Part shown: positions 1 to 7,375 of the stretch, in pieces | Layout: every line of letters starts with the position of its first letter | Position numbering within the stretch: the stretch's first letter is position 1 | Assembly (NCBI GenBank): GCA_944321515.1 | Contig: CALULO010000011.1 | Span: forward strand, 1-54,641 | Direction of reading: 5' to 3' | DNA from: an uncultured Atopobiaceae bacterium | GTDB lineage: Bacteria; Actinomycetota; Coriobacteriia; Coriobacteriales; Atopobiaceae | Length of the DNA: 54,641 nucleotides | Translations under genes and position numbers: made by a program | The notes under the pieces: model-generated | The model's database searches: none | What the model was told of the DNA's origin: nothing | The model's input: only the letters and a program-made list of their open reading frames with translations

Positions 1-1
1 G

Positions 2-43
2 AGGAAGAAGGGCGTGAAGGGAGCGAAGAGCGTTGCTGCCTAG
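2..43 (+). CDS. 3' end of an unidentified plus-strand gene (partial)
   Basis: The frame starting at base 2 stays open to a TAG at 41-43 and encodes a short lysine-rich end, RKKGVKGAKSVAA. Of the other two plus frames, one stops at once; the other runs slightly further but gives a less protein-like composition. Basic alanine-rich tails of this kind are common on small nucleic-acid-binding proteins, but 13 residues cannot identify a family. If real, the gene converges on the minus-strand tsaBD fusion. Confidence 0.35.
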   Translation, partial: RKKGVKGAKSVAA

Positions 44-339
44 GCTAGCCCCTTGTCACACAAACTACCGAAGCCTCAATTATTTTCATTGTCGCACGCA
101 CAAAAGCGCCAAGTTCTCCCTCTCCGTCGAGAAGGGCTCGGCCACGCATCAATTGATTCAATAGTTTGCATGCGTAACCCAAAAGAGGCAGCCGGGGGCA
201 CGGAGCCGACTAAGGCGCACAAGCCCCTGAGGCGGCAAAGGCGTCCACGCGGCCTACGAGAAGGCGAAGACGCCCGCACGCCCGGGCCCGCACGCCCGCG
301 CCCACGCCGCGCCCGCAGCCCACAGCCCGCAGAGACCCG
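44..339. other. Left intergenic spacer, no gene recognised
   Basis: This stretch separates the left-edge gene end from the convergent tsaB-rimI-tsaD fusion. It holds a moderately AT-rich part (about 55-180) and, at about 275-335, a low-complexity run built from repeated GCCCGC/CACGCC words. Open frames here have implausible arginine/proline compositions and no ribosome site. The only candidate signal is a weak minus-strand terminator at 181-211. Confidence 0.5.
181..211 (-). terminator. Weak candidate terminator downstream of the tsaBD fusion
   Basis: On the minus strand a six-pair stem (AGTCGG/CCGGCT, one G-U pair, 190-211) is followed within a few bases by a short U run (TCTTTTG, complement of 181-187). 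It lies about 130 bases after the stop of the tsaB-rimI-tsaD gene. The stem is short and the loop is 10 bases, so this is tentative. Confidence 0.3.
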
Positions 340-2802
340 CTACTCCCACACGGGCGGCACCGGGGCATCCGGCGTGGACCACGAGCCCAGGGGCGCGTTG
401 GGATCCGCGTCCAGCGTGAGCGGCGAGAAGGACCCCGCGCGGAAGCTCCTCAGCGCCGCGATGCCAATCATGGCCGCGTTGTCGCCGCAGGCACGCATCG
501 GCGGCACCGTCACGCGCACGCCGCGCTTCTCAAAGGCCGCACGGTACGCCGCCCGCAGGCCCGGGTTGGCCGCCACGCCGCCACCGACGCAGAAGTCGCT
601 CACCCCGGTCTCCTCGACGGCCGTGACGGCCTTGGCAACCTGCACGTCAACGACCGCGGCCTCGAAGCTCGCCGCGAGGTCGGGCAGGTTGATGGCGCGC
701 CCCGCGCGGTTCTCGCCCTCGATGTAGGTGATGACGGCCGTCTTCAGCCCGGAGAGGCTGAAGGAGTAGTCCCCGCTGTGCATCATCGCGCGCGGGAAGC
801 GAATGGCGCGCGGGTTGCCCTGCGCAGAGAGCTTGGAGATGACGGGGCCGCCCGGGTACCCCAGGCCCAGCGCCTTGGCAACCTTGTCGAACGCCTCGCC
901 CACCGCGTCGTCGATGGTGGCTCCGAGGATCTCGTAGTCGCCCCAGGCGCGCACGTGCACGAGCATCGTGTTGCCGCCGGAGACAAGGCTCGCCACGAAG
1001 GGCGGACGCAGGTCCGGCGTCTCAAAGAGGTTGGCCATGAGGTGGCCCTCAAGGTGGTGCACGGCAATGAGCGGCAGGTCAGCAGATGCACAGAGGCCCT
1101 TGGCAAAGGCCACGCCCACCACGAGCGCGCCCACCAGGCCAGGCCCCGCGGTCACGCCCACCGCGGCGAGGTCGCTCGGCGCCAGCGTGTCCACGCCGAA
1201 GTGCTCGCCGGCGCGCGCGAGCGTCTCCTCGAAGACGCCGACGATGGCCTCGGTGTGCTTGCGCGAGGCGATCTCCGGCACCACGCCGCCGAAGCGCGCG
1301 TGGAAGTCAATCTGCGTGGCCACCACGCTCGCGCAGACCACGCCGTGGGAGTCCGTCACGGCCATGGCGGTCTCGTCGCAGGACGACTCGACGGAGAGGA
1401 CGAGCGGGCCCGCCGCCTCCAGGGCCGCAAGCGCCTCCGCCGAGCGCGGCGCGCACTCGATGGGCCACGGGCGGATGGAGGGCGCGGGCTCGGGGTGCTC
1501 GTCCCCACCGCCCACGGCGTCGGCAGCCAGCGGCAGCGACGCGCGCAGGATGAGCGCGTCGTGAGCGGGCTCGCCAGCGGCACCTGGGTAGTAGCCGGGA
1601 CGGCGACCCTCCTCCACAAACCCGAGCGCCGCGTAGAGGGTGCGGGCCGGCTCGTTCTTCTCGTCCACCTCAAGGGAGGCCGTGTGGGCGCCGAGCATCT
1701 GCGCGTCATAGGCCACGCGAGCCACGAGGCGGCGCGCGATGCCCTCGCGCCGGCGGGCCGCGTCCACGACGACCTCCTCCACCTCGAAGTCCGCACCCGC
1801 GAGCACGCCGCCCGCATAGCCGATGACGCGCCCCTGGTCGTGCGCGACCCACCAGCTGCGGCCGGGCTGCGTGAGCTCCTCGTAGAACATGCGCTCCGTC
1901 CACGGCGTATGGGCCGACCCCTCGTAGGCGGCGGCCTCGAGCGTCGCCACGGCGGCGGTGTCGTTGACCGTCATCGGGCGAAGCTGCAGGTGGATTCCAG
2001 CCAGCGCGTCGTCCACGCCGGTGAGCTCCACGGTCGCAGGCTCCTTGAGGCCCAGGCGCGTGCGCTCGGCCTCCTCGGCGTCAGAGAGGCGCGTGTAGAT
2101 GGGCAGCACGAGCGCCGGGTCCCCGCTCTGGGCCGCGGGCCCGGCAAGCGCACCGGCCTCCACGGCGGCACGCACCAGACCCTCGCCCGTGGGGTACCAC
2201 GCCTCCTCGGGCGAGAAGGACGTGAGGCCCGCAGCCTCGAAGCGGGCGCGGTACTTTGCCAGGCCGTTGCCCGTGAGCGTGAGCTCGGCGGCGTCCGAGC
2301 GCGCAGCCCACTCGGACACGCAGGCGTCCGCCTTGACGACGGTCTCGGCCGGGAAGGTGCGACGCGCACCCGCCTCGTCCAGCTGGTAGATGCCGGGGTA
2401 AACCTCGCCGCGCATGGCGTCGCCCGCCACGGCAAGCTGGCCGCGCACGCCCGTCCCCCACGCAGCCCACGCCATCGCGTCGAGCGCGGAGGTACCGAAG
2501 AGCGGCAGGCCGGCACCGCACGCCAGGCCCTTCGCCGTTGCGACGCCAATGCGCACGCCGGTAAACGACCCCGGGCCGCGACCGGTGAGCACCGCGTCCA
2601 CGTCTCCCATGGAAAGGCCGGCGTCCGAAAGCACCCGCTGCACCGTGCTCACCAGCTCAACGTTGGCCCTGCGGCGACACATGTGGTCTCCGGCGGCCAG
2701 CACGGAGACGGACCCGTCCGCACCCACGCGGCATACGGCGCACGCCAGCATGTCCGTGGACGTGTCGACGGCAAGGACGGTCTTCTCGGCAGACTCACAC
2801 AT
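340..2802 (-). CDS. TsaB-RimI-TsaD triple-domain fusion protein
   Basis: This 820-residue protein fuses three functions. Residues 1-250 match TsaB (VDTST near the start, then GPGSFTGVRIG). Residues about 270-420 are a GNAT acetyltransferase of the RimI type with the acetyl-CoA loop RRREGIARRL. Residues about 465-820 are TsaD/Kae1, with ESSCDETA, the metal-binding HHLEGH, SGGNTML, GEAFDKVAKALGLGYPGGP and GDNAAMIG. TsaB, TsaD and TsaE together place threonylcarbamoyl on A37 of ANN-decoding tRNAs; RimI acetylates ribosomal protein S18 in E. coli. The start at 2802 is chosen because GAGAAGAG precedes it; an upstream start would add nine residues. TsaE is encoded separately at 15.9 kb; TsaC is not seen here. 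Cytoplasmic. Confidence 0.93.
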   Translation of the reverse strand: MCESAEKTVLAVDTSTDMLACAVCRVGADGSVSVLAAGDHMCRRRANVELVSTVQRVLSDAGLSMGDVDAVLTGRGPGSFTGVRIGVATAKGLACGAGLPLFGTSALDAMAWAAWGTGVRGQLAVAGDAMRGEVYPGIYQLDEAGARRTFPAETVVKADACVSEWAARSDAAELTLTGNGLAKYRARFEAAGLTSFSPEEAWYPTGEGLVRAAVEAGALAGPAAQSGDPALVLPIYTRLSDAEEAERTRLGLKEPATVELTGVDDALAGIHLQLRPMTVNDTAAVATLEAAAYEGSAHTPWTERMFYEELTQPGRSWWVAHDQGRVIGYAGGVLAGADFEVEEVVVDAARRREGIARRLVARVAYDAQMLGAHTASLEVDEKNEPARTLYAALGFVEEGRRPGYYPGAAGEPAHDALILRASLPLAADAVGGGDEHPEPAPSIRPWPIECAPRSAEALAALEAAGPLVLSVESSCDETAMAVTDSHGVVCASVVATQIDFHARFGGVVPEIASRKHTEAIVGVFEETLARAGEHFGVDTLAPSDLAAVGVTAGPGLVGALVVGVAFAKGLCASADLPLIAVHHLEGHLMANLFETPDLRPPFVASLVSGGNTMLVHVRAWGDYEILGATIDDAVGEAFDKVAKALGLGYPGGPVISKLSAQGNPRAIRFPRAMMHSGDYSFSLSGLKTAVITYIEGENRAGRAINLPDLAASFEAAVVDVQVAKAVTAVEETGVSDFCVGGGVAANPGLRAAYRAAFEKRGVRVTVPPMRACGDNAAMIGIAALRSFRAGSFSPLTLDADPNAPLGSWSTPDAPVPPVWE

Positions 2803-2836
2803 GGCGGCTCTTCTCACTCGACGAATCAACCAGTCC

Positions 2837-2845
2837 AGTGTAGCC
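2837..2845 (-). promoter_or_regulatory. Candidate -10 region (GGCTACACT) for the tsaBD fusion
   Basis: On the minus strand GGCTACACT lies 35 bases upstream of the chosen start. The identical 9-mer precedes the histidine kinase gene (13751-13759). No convincing -35 hexamer is visible, so this is inferred from the TAnnnT form and the repeated context. Confidence 0.35.
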
Positions 2846-2937
2846 GGTCGGGGCGCGTGACGCCCCCGAATCGGCGGCAGGTCGGCACGGGACGGGGCCT
2901 TGGCGCGGGACGACGCGAGGGCCGTTGCTCATCCCCT

Positions 2938-3059
2938 GCCTCACGGAGCCGCGCCGCAGCCTGCCCTCCCACGGGGCCGCGCCGCGGCTCAACCGAGCTT
3001 CTCGACCAAAAATCGGCCAAACACAGGCCAAAAACGGTCGAAAATCTCGGCTGAGACCC
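2938..3059 (-). repeat. Dispersed intergenic repeat, copy A
   Basis: Bases 2971-3059 align with 13920-14009 along their whole length at roughly 80-85% identity by eye. In the minus-strand sense both begin CTCAGCCGAG and end CTCGGTTGAG, which form a ten-pair stem with one G-U pair. Inside lie spaced blocks resembling CGRCC, GGCC and GGTC, separated by T-rich runs. It is preceded on the plus strand by two imperfect ~27-30-base units of the type CCCACGGnnCCGC. Confidence 0.75.
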
Positions 3060-3129
3060 AAATGACCCAGACGGTCGGGCGAGAAGAACGGCAGGCTCGG
3101 ACTGCCAGGGCGGGACGGCGAGAAGGACC

Positions 3130-4092
3130 TCAGCGCTCGGGCTCCCCCGCAATGAGCCCCTCCGCCCAGGCGCAGACGTCATCCAGCTCGTCGTCCGTGA
3201 AGCCGTGGCCGGCGCCCTCGATCACACGGAGCTCCGCGTCATCGTAGACCTCAGCCGCACGCTCGGAGTAGGCCACCGGCACCACGGCGTCCGCGTCCCC
3301 GTGAGCGATGAGGACCGGTCCCTCGTAGGCGCCGATCTCCGCGAACGGGTCGAGGTCGAGGATGTCCGCGTAGTAGCGCCGCCCGACCGTCACCCCGAAG
3401 AGGCCTTCGACGGTCTCGGGAATCTCGTCCACGGACGAGAAGCGCTCGCGTGCGTCGTCGGGAATGCTGAACGCGGGATAGATCAAGACGAGGCCGGCCA
3501 CGTTGTCCGGACGCCGCGCCGCCACGAGCGCAGAGACCAGGCCGCCCTGGCTCTCTCCCATCAGAAAGAGGCTGCGGTTCCCAACGAGACCCTGGTCAAG
3601 CAGCCCGTCAATCACGGCTTCCAGGTCGTCGACCTCCGTAAGAACGGACATGTTGAGGAAGTCGCCCTCACTCGCGCTATCGGGGGAGCCGCCGCAGAAG
3701 TCGTACACGTAGCAGCGGGTGCCGGCCGCTGCCAGGCACTCGGCATCGCGGGCGGTCGCGCGATAGCTGCTGCAGAAGCCGTGCGAGATGACGACGAGCG
3801 GGGTCCCCGCAGCCTCGGCCGCGGCACCGGCCGGCTCATAGAGCTCCCCGTAGATGCGCAGGCCATCGCGCTCGAAACAGAGCTCGCGAACGTCGTAGTC
3901 ACCGGGCTCCACAGAGTCCGCGGACGGGTCAAGCTGGAGCCCCGACTGCTCGCGCCCGGCCTCCTGCCCTCCAAGGCCGACGCCGGACTCCCCGCCATCC
4001 GAGGCCGCGCCCGTCTTCCCGCACCCCGCAAGGCCCACGGCCAGCAGCGCCATCGCGGCCAGCAGCGTTCTTCTCGCCACGAATCTCGCCAT
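3130..4092 (-). CDS. Lipoprotein alpha/beta hydrolase (lysophospholipase/S33-like)
   Basis: The 320-residue product begins with a lipoprotein signal peptide ending in LAGC (Cys24), so it should be anchored to the outer face of the membrane. After a low-complexity linker comes an alpha/beta hydrolase domain: an oxyanion region HGFCSS, the nucleophile elbow GESQGG, a late Asp region (AHGDADAVVP) and the catalytic His in GAGHGF. This order fits serine aminopeptidase S33/Hydrolase_4 proteins, which hydrolyse esters or short peptides; the substrate is unknown. The start at 4092 has GGGAGGG upstream and removes 20 residues unlike a signal peptide. A strong hairpin (4121-4146) separates it from the upstream GH3 gene, so it may be transcribed on its own. 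Confidence 0.85.
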   Translation of the reverse strand: MARFVARRTLLAAMALLAVGLAGCGKTGAASDGGESGVGLGGQEAGREQSGLQLDPSADSVEPGDYDVRELCFERDGLRIYGELYEPAGAAAEAAGTPLVVISHGFCSSYRATARDAECLAAAGTRCYVYDFCGGSPDSASEGDFLNMSVLTEVDDLEAVIDGLLDQGLVGNRSLFLMGESQGGLVSALVAARRPDNVAGLVLIYPAFSIPDDARERFSSVDEIPETVEGLFGVTVGRRYYADILDLDPFAEIGAYEGPVLIAHGDADAVVPVAYSERAAEVYDDAELRVIEGAGHGFTDDELDDVCAWAEGLIAGEPER

Positions 4093-4120
4093 TGAACCCT
4101 CCCGCCGGTCCGGGACGCAA

Positions 4121-4146
4121 GGGCGCCGGCCCATCGGACCGGCGCC
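4121..4146 (-). terminator. Hairpin after the first GH3 gene
   Basis: A nine-pair GC stem (GGGCGCCGG/CCGGCGCCC) with an eight-base loop lies 70 bases after the GH3 stop and just ahead of the lipoprotein hydrolase ribosome site. There is no U tract, so it may be a weak terminator or a messenger-stabilising stem. Confidence 0.5.
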
Positions 4147-4215
4147 CCGCAACTACAGGTAGCGCGAGGGAGCGTCCCCCTCAGCTCCTTTGTATCACTT
4201 CTCTGCGGCCAGGCG

Positions 4216-7200
4216 TCACTTCTCTGCGTCCCCCGCGTCCTCCGCGGCCGACGCTGCCGACGCGGTCGCCGCGGCACGGCGCCGCTTGACCGTGCGTCGC
4301 GCGATGAGTCCGGCAGCCAGCGCCACCAGCGCCACGCCCACGCCCGTGACGCCCCAGCGAATCTGGTCAGCCTTCTGCATGCCGCCCACACCCGAGGAGT
4401 ACGTGCTGCCCGGCATCGCGCCGTTCATCACGTGCGTGTTGGCCATCACGTAGAGCAGGTGGTGCACGGCGTCGCGCGCATAGCGGTACTGCGTGGCGTC
4501 CATGGAGTCGAAGGTCCACGTATCCGTCGGGTCGCTCGCCGTGAGCTTGGAGTCAGCACCCGCCTCAATCATCTGGCCCGCGTTCATGAAGACGCCCGTA
4601 TCGGCGTTGTCCGTAATGATCCATCCGTCAAAGCCCCACTCGCCGCGCACGACGCCGGTGATGAGGTTGTAGTCGCCGCCCACCCACGTGGCGCCAACGC
4701 GGTTGAACGCGGTCATGAGGCCCTGACACGCGCGAAGCTCCCGGGTGGCCATCTCGTAGCTGCCGTCGCCTGCGTCCCGGACGTAGGAGAGCTCGACGTC
4801 CCCCGCCTTCATGCACATCTCGAAGGGGCGCAGGTAGATCTCACGCGCGGCCTGCTCGTTCAGCCAGGTGGCCATGGAGAACTGGCCGGTGCGGTCACCG
4901 CGGTGGTTCTCCTGGTCGTTGAAGGCAAAGTGCTTAATGAGCGTGTAGACGCCCTTCTCGGCAGCGCCCAGAACCTCCTGGGACGCCAGCGCGCCAGCGA
5001 GGTACGGGTCCTCCGAGAAGTACTCGCCGCTGCGGCCCGAGAAGGCCGTGCGGTTGATGTTCATGGCGGGCGCGTACCAGCCGGTCGCCCCTCCGTACAG
5101 GGACTCGTTTCCTATGCAGAGACCCAGCTCGTGGGCGAGGTTGACGTTCCAGGTCTGGGCGACCATGGCGGGGTTGCAGAACGTCATGCCGATGCCGCCC
5201 CAGCTCCAGCCGGAGGTGGAGTCCGCGTCGGTGCCGGCCGGCTTGTCCACGCTGGCGATGTAGTCCGTGCCATAGCCGGCCTGGGTGATGAGCACGTCGT
5301 AGTCCTCGGCGGTCAGCTGGTCCAGGAGGGACTCCCACTGCGGGTCGTCGTAGTCCAGGCCGCGCATCTGGATGAGCGTGAGCCCGTTGTCCGCGCCGTA
5401 CGTGAGCTCGCCGTCCCAGGCCTGAACGTCAGGGTTGCCGGAGTCGGTGGAGTCCAGCTTGGCGAGAAGGTCGGCGGAGGCCGTCTTGCCGTAGGTGTAG
5501 CTCACGCCGTCGTCGCCGTTGATCTCGTTGCCCCAGGTGGAGACCTGGCTCGTAGGCTCGCCGTCGTGGGCGGGCCAGGTGCCGGCCCAGTCGGCGCGCG
5601 TGAGGTAGGTCCCCTCGAACTCCGCGTCCGCGAGGCGGTTCACGATCTGCTCGCCGGTAAGCGAGTCGGTGGCGTACTTGGAGGCGCCCACGGAGGACGC
5701 GTCGGGCTCGTAGGTTGCGACCAGGGCGGAGTCACCCTCGGCCGTCATGCCGTCCGCCACGCCATAACCCTTGGCGGCCAGCACGTTGTTCACCGCGTCG
5801 TGCGCGTCGCGGCCAATCGTTACGTAGTAGGTACCGGGGTCCAGCACGTAGGTGCCCTCGCCCGCGTAGTCATAGGACGCCAGCTGGCGCTCCTCGAACT
5901 CCACGGACACCGTCTGGCTCCCGCCGGGCGCGAGCTCGTCAGTCTTGGCAAAGCCTACCAGGACCACCGAGGCCTTCTCCGGGCCGCCCTCGACGTAGGG
6001 GGCCTGCGCGTACACCTCCACGACGTCGCGTCCGGCCGCCTCGCCCGTGTTGGTCACCTCGACGGAGACGGTGCACGTGTCGTCGTCCCACGAAGTCGAG
6101 AAGCCCGACCACGCGAAGCTCGTGTACGAGAGGCCGTGTCCAAACGGGAAGCAGACCTCGGAGGCATAGTCGAAGTCTCCGGCGTTGCCCGCGCCCATGA
6201 CCACGTCCTCGTAGCGCGTCTCGTAGTAGCGATACCCCACGTAGATGCCCTCGGCATAGCTCACGTAGTTGTACTTGGTGAGGCTGCCGGACTCGTCCAG
6301 GTACTGGTAGTCGCCGAAGTTCTGGGCGGCGGGGCTGGCAAGGGCGTCGGCGGCAAAGACGTCCTTGGTGCGCCCGGACGGGCTCGTCGCGCCGGCGAGC
6401 ACCCTGCCGAGCGCGTTGATGCCGTAGGTCCCCAGCGACGGTACGAAGAGCACCGAGCGGATGGCGGGGAACTGCTCAAGCCAGCCGAGCTCCAGCGGGG
6501 AGTTGCTCGTGATGAGCAGCACCACGTTGTCGAAGTTGTCGTTTAGGTACTGCAGAATCTCCAGCTCGGTGGAGTCCGGCTCCAGGTAGGTCCTCGCCTG
6601 ATCCTCCGGGCTGCTCGCGTGGTTGTACATGGAGCGGGGCATGTCGCGCCCCTCGCCGGCGACGCGCTTGAGCACGAAGACCGGCGTGGTCCCCTCCATG
6701 GAGCCGAGCACGCCAGCCTCCTCCATCACGGAGAGCGGGCACTCGTTGATGGAGAAGTCCTCCTCGTCACCGTAGCTTACCGAGCCGGGCCCCATCACAT
6801 ACTCGGCGCCCTCTCCCGAGGCGTAGAAGTCCACGAGCGTCTGGTTGACCTTGAGGCCGGCCGCCTCCATCGCGGGCGTCACCGCGTCGACGACCTCGCT
6901 CTCGACGCCAAGCGTGGACTCGAGGATCCCCTTTGAGCCCGTGCCGAGCGAGCGTGAGTTGCCGCCCACGAAGGAGAGCGTGGCGCCCGCCTCAACCGGC
7001 AGCGAGGCGTCCCTGTTCTCAAGAAGGACGATGCCCTCCGCCGCGATCTGCTCGTCAAGGGACTGCTCGTAGGCCGCAAGGTCCTCGCGGCTGTAGTCCG
7101 CCTTGTTGTACTCAAGGTCAAGGCCGTCGGTATTGACCCCCGAGTTGTCCCATCCCTGCTCGACGCCGAGGTACGAGTTGATCATCTGCGCGTAGTTGGG

Positions 7201-7299
7201 AAGGATCGTATTTGCAGCCGTGGCGGCCGCGGCGCCCGCGACGCCCACGACGCCGAGGCCCGCCGTCACCACCACGTCCCTGCGCGTGAAGTTTGCCAT
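4216..7299 (-). CDS. Membrane-anchored, domain-permuted GH3 beta-glycosidase
   Basis: The 1027-residue protein starts with a Tat-like signal (NFTRRDVVVTAG plus a hydrophobic alanine-rich stretch) and ends with a membrane helix (about 981-999) followed by a basic tail, so it should face outward. The GH3 domains are in reversed order. The alpha/beta sandwich (normally C-terminal) is at about 85-310, then a fibronectin-III-like region (about 400-500) entered by FPFGHGLSYT, and finally the (beta/alpha)8 barrel (about 655-935) with KHFAFN and GFDGWIITDN. Asp897 is the likely nucleophile, in the position of the usual SDW motif. GH3 enzymes release beta-linked sugars from glycans or plant glycosides; the substrate cannot be read here. 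ATG at 7299 is preceded by GGAGAG. Confidence 0.88.
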   Translation of the reverse strand: MANFTRRDVVVTAGLGVVGVAGAAAATAANTILPNYAQMINSYLGVEQGWDNSGVNTDGLDLEYNKADYSREDLAAYEQSLDEQIAAEGIVLLENRDASLPVEAGATLSFVGGNSRSLGTGSKGILESTLGVESEVVDAVTPAMEAAGLKVNQTLVDFYASGEGAEYVMGPGSVSYGDEEDFSINECPLSVMEEAGVLGSMEGTTPVFVLKRVAGEGRDMPRSMYNHASSPEDQARTYLEPDSTELEILQYLNDNFDNVVLLITSNSPLELGWLEQFPAIRSVLFVPSLGTYGINALGRVLAGATSPSGRTKDVFAADALASPAAQNFGDYQYLDESGSLTKYNYVSYAEGIYVGYRYYETRYEDVVMGAGNAGDFDYASEVCFPFGHGLSYTSFAWSGFSTSWDDDTCTVSVEVTNTGEAAGRDVVEVYAQAPYVEGGPEKASVVLVGFAKTDELAPGGSQTVSVEFEERQLASYDYAGEGTYVLDPGTYYVTIGRDAHDAVNNVLAAKGYGVADGMTAEGDSALVATYEPDASSVGASKYATDSLTGEQIVNRLADAEFEGTYLTRADWAGTWPAHDGEPTSQVSTWGNEINGDDGVSYTYGKTASADLLAKLDSTDSGNPDVQAWDGELTYGADNGLTLIQMRGLDYDDPQWESLLDQLTAEDYDVLITQAGYGTDYIASVDKPAGTDADSTSGWSWGGIGMTFCNPAMVAQTWNVNLAHELGLCIGNESLYGGATGWYAPAMNINRTAFSGRSGEYFSEDPYLAGALASQEVLGAAEKGVYTLIKHFAFNDQENHRGDRTGQFSMATWLNEQAAREIYLRPFEMCMKAGDVELSYVRDAGDGSYEMATRELRACQGLMTAFNRVGATWVGGDYNLITGVVRGEWGFDGWIITDNADTGVFMNAGQMIEAGADSKLTASDPTDTWTFDSMDATQYRYARDAVHHLLYVMANTHVMNGAMPGSTYSSGVGGMQKADQIRWGVTGVGVALVALAAGLIARRTVKRRRAAATASAASAAEDAGDAEK

Positions 7300-7328
7300 G
7301 TGGTTCTCTCCGTTCATAGATGACCAGG

Positions 7329-7356
7329 CCGAGGCGAGAAGAACCTCTCGCCTCGG
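7329..7356 (-). terminator. Ten-pair hairpin with conserved UUCUU-type loop between the two GH3 genes
   Basis: CCGAGGCGAG and CTCGCCTCGG form a perfect ten-pair stem around an eight-base loop (AGGTTCTT in the minus sense). It starts 20 bases after the stop of the upstream GH3 gene and ends about 30 bases before the next start. There is no U tract. The CGAG-loop-CTCG core is shared with other gene ends in the window. Confidence 0.65.
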
Positions 7357-7375
7357 CACGACCATCCGTAGCGTC

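Larger units (their letters stand above)
2803..3129. other. Intergenic spacer holding dispersed repeat copy A
   Basis: This 327-base spacer lies between the lipoprotein hydrolase and the tsaBD fusion. It contains two GC-rich tandem units (about 2938-2995), the structured repeat at 2971-3059, two GCGAGAAG hairpin-type elements (3078-3090 and 3115-3133) and a candidate -10 at 2837-2845. No open frame with plausible composition or ribosome site is present. Confidence 0.6.

Noticed and set aside
778..3054. Very long plus-strand open frame opposite the tsaB-rimI-tsaD gene
   Set aside because: It is an antisense frame kept open by GC-rich codon bias. Its product is Arg/His/Gly-rich with no family motifs, while the minus strand encodes a clear enzyme fusion.
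4432..6546. Long plus-strand open frame opposite the first GH3 gene
   Set aside because: Valine/His/Arg-rich antisense product without motifs. The minus-strand frame carries signal peptide, GH3 motifs and membrane anchor.
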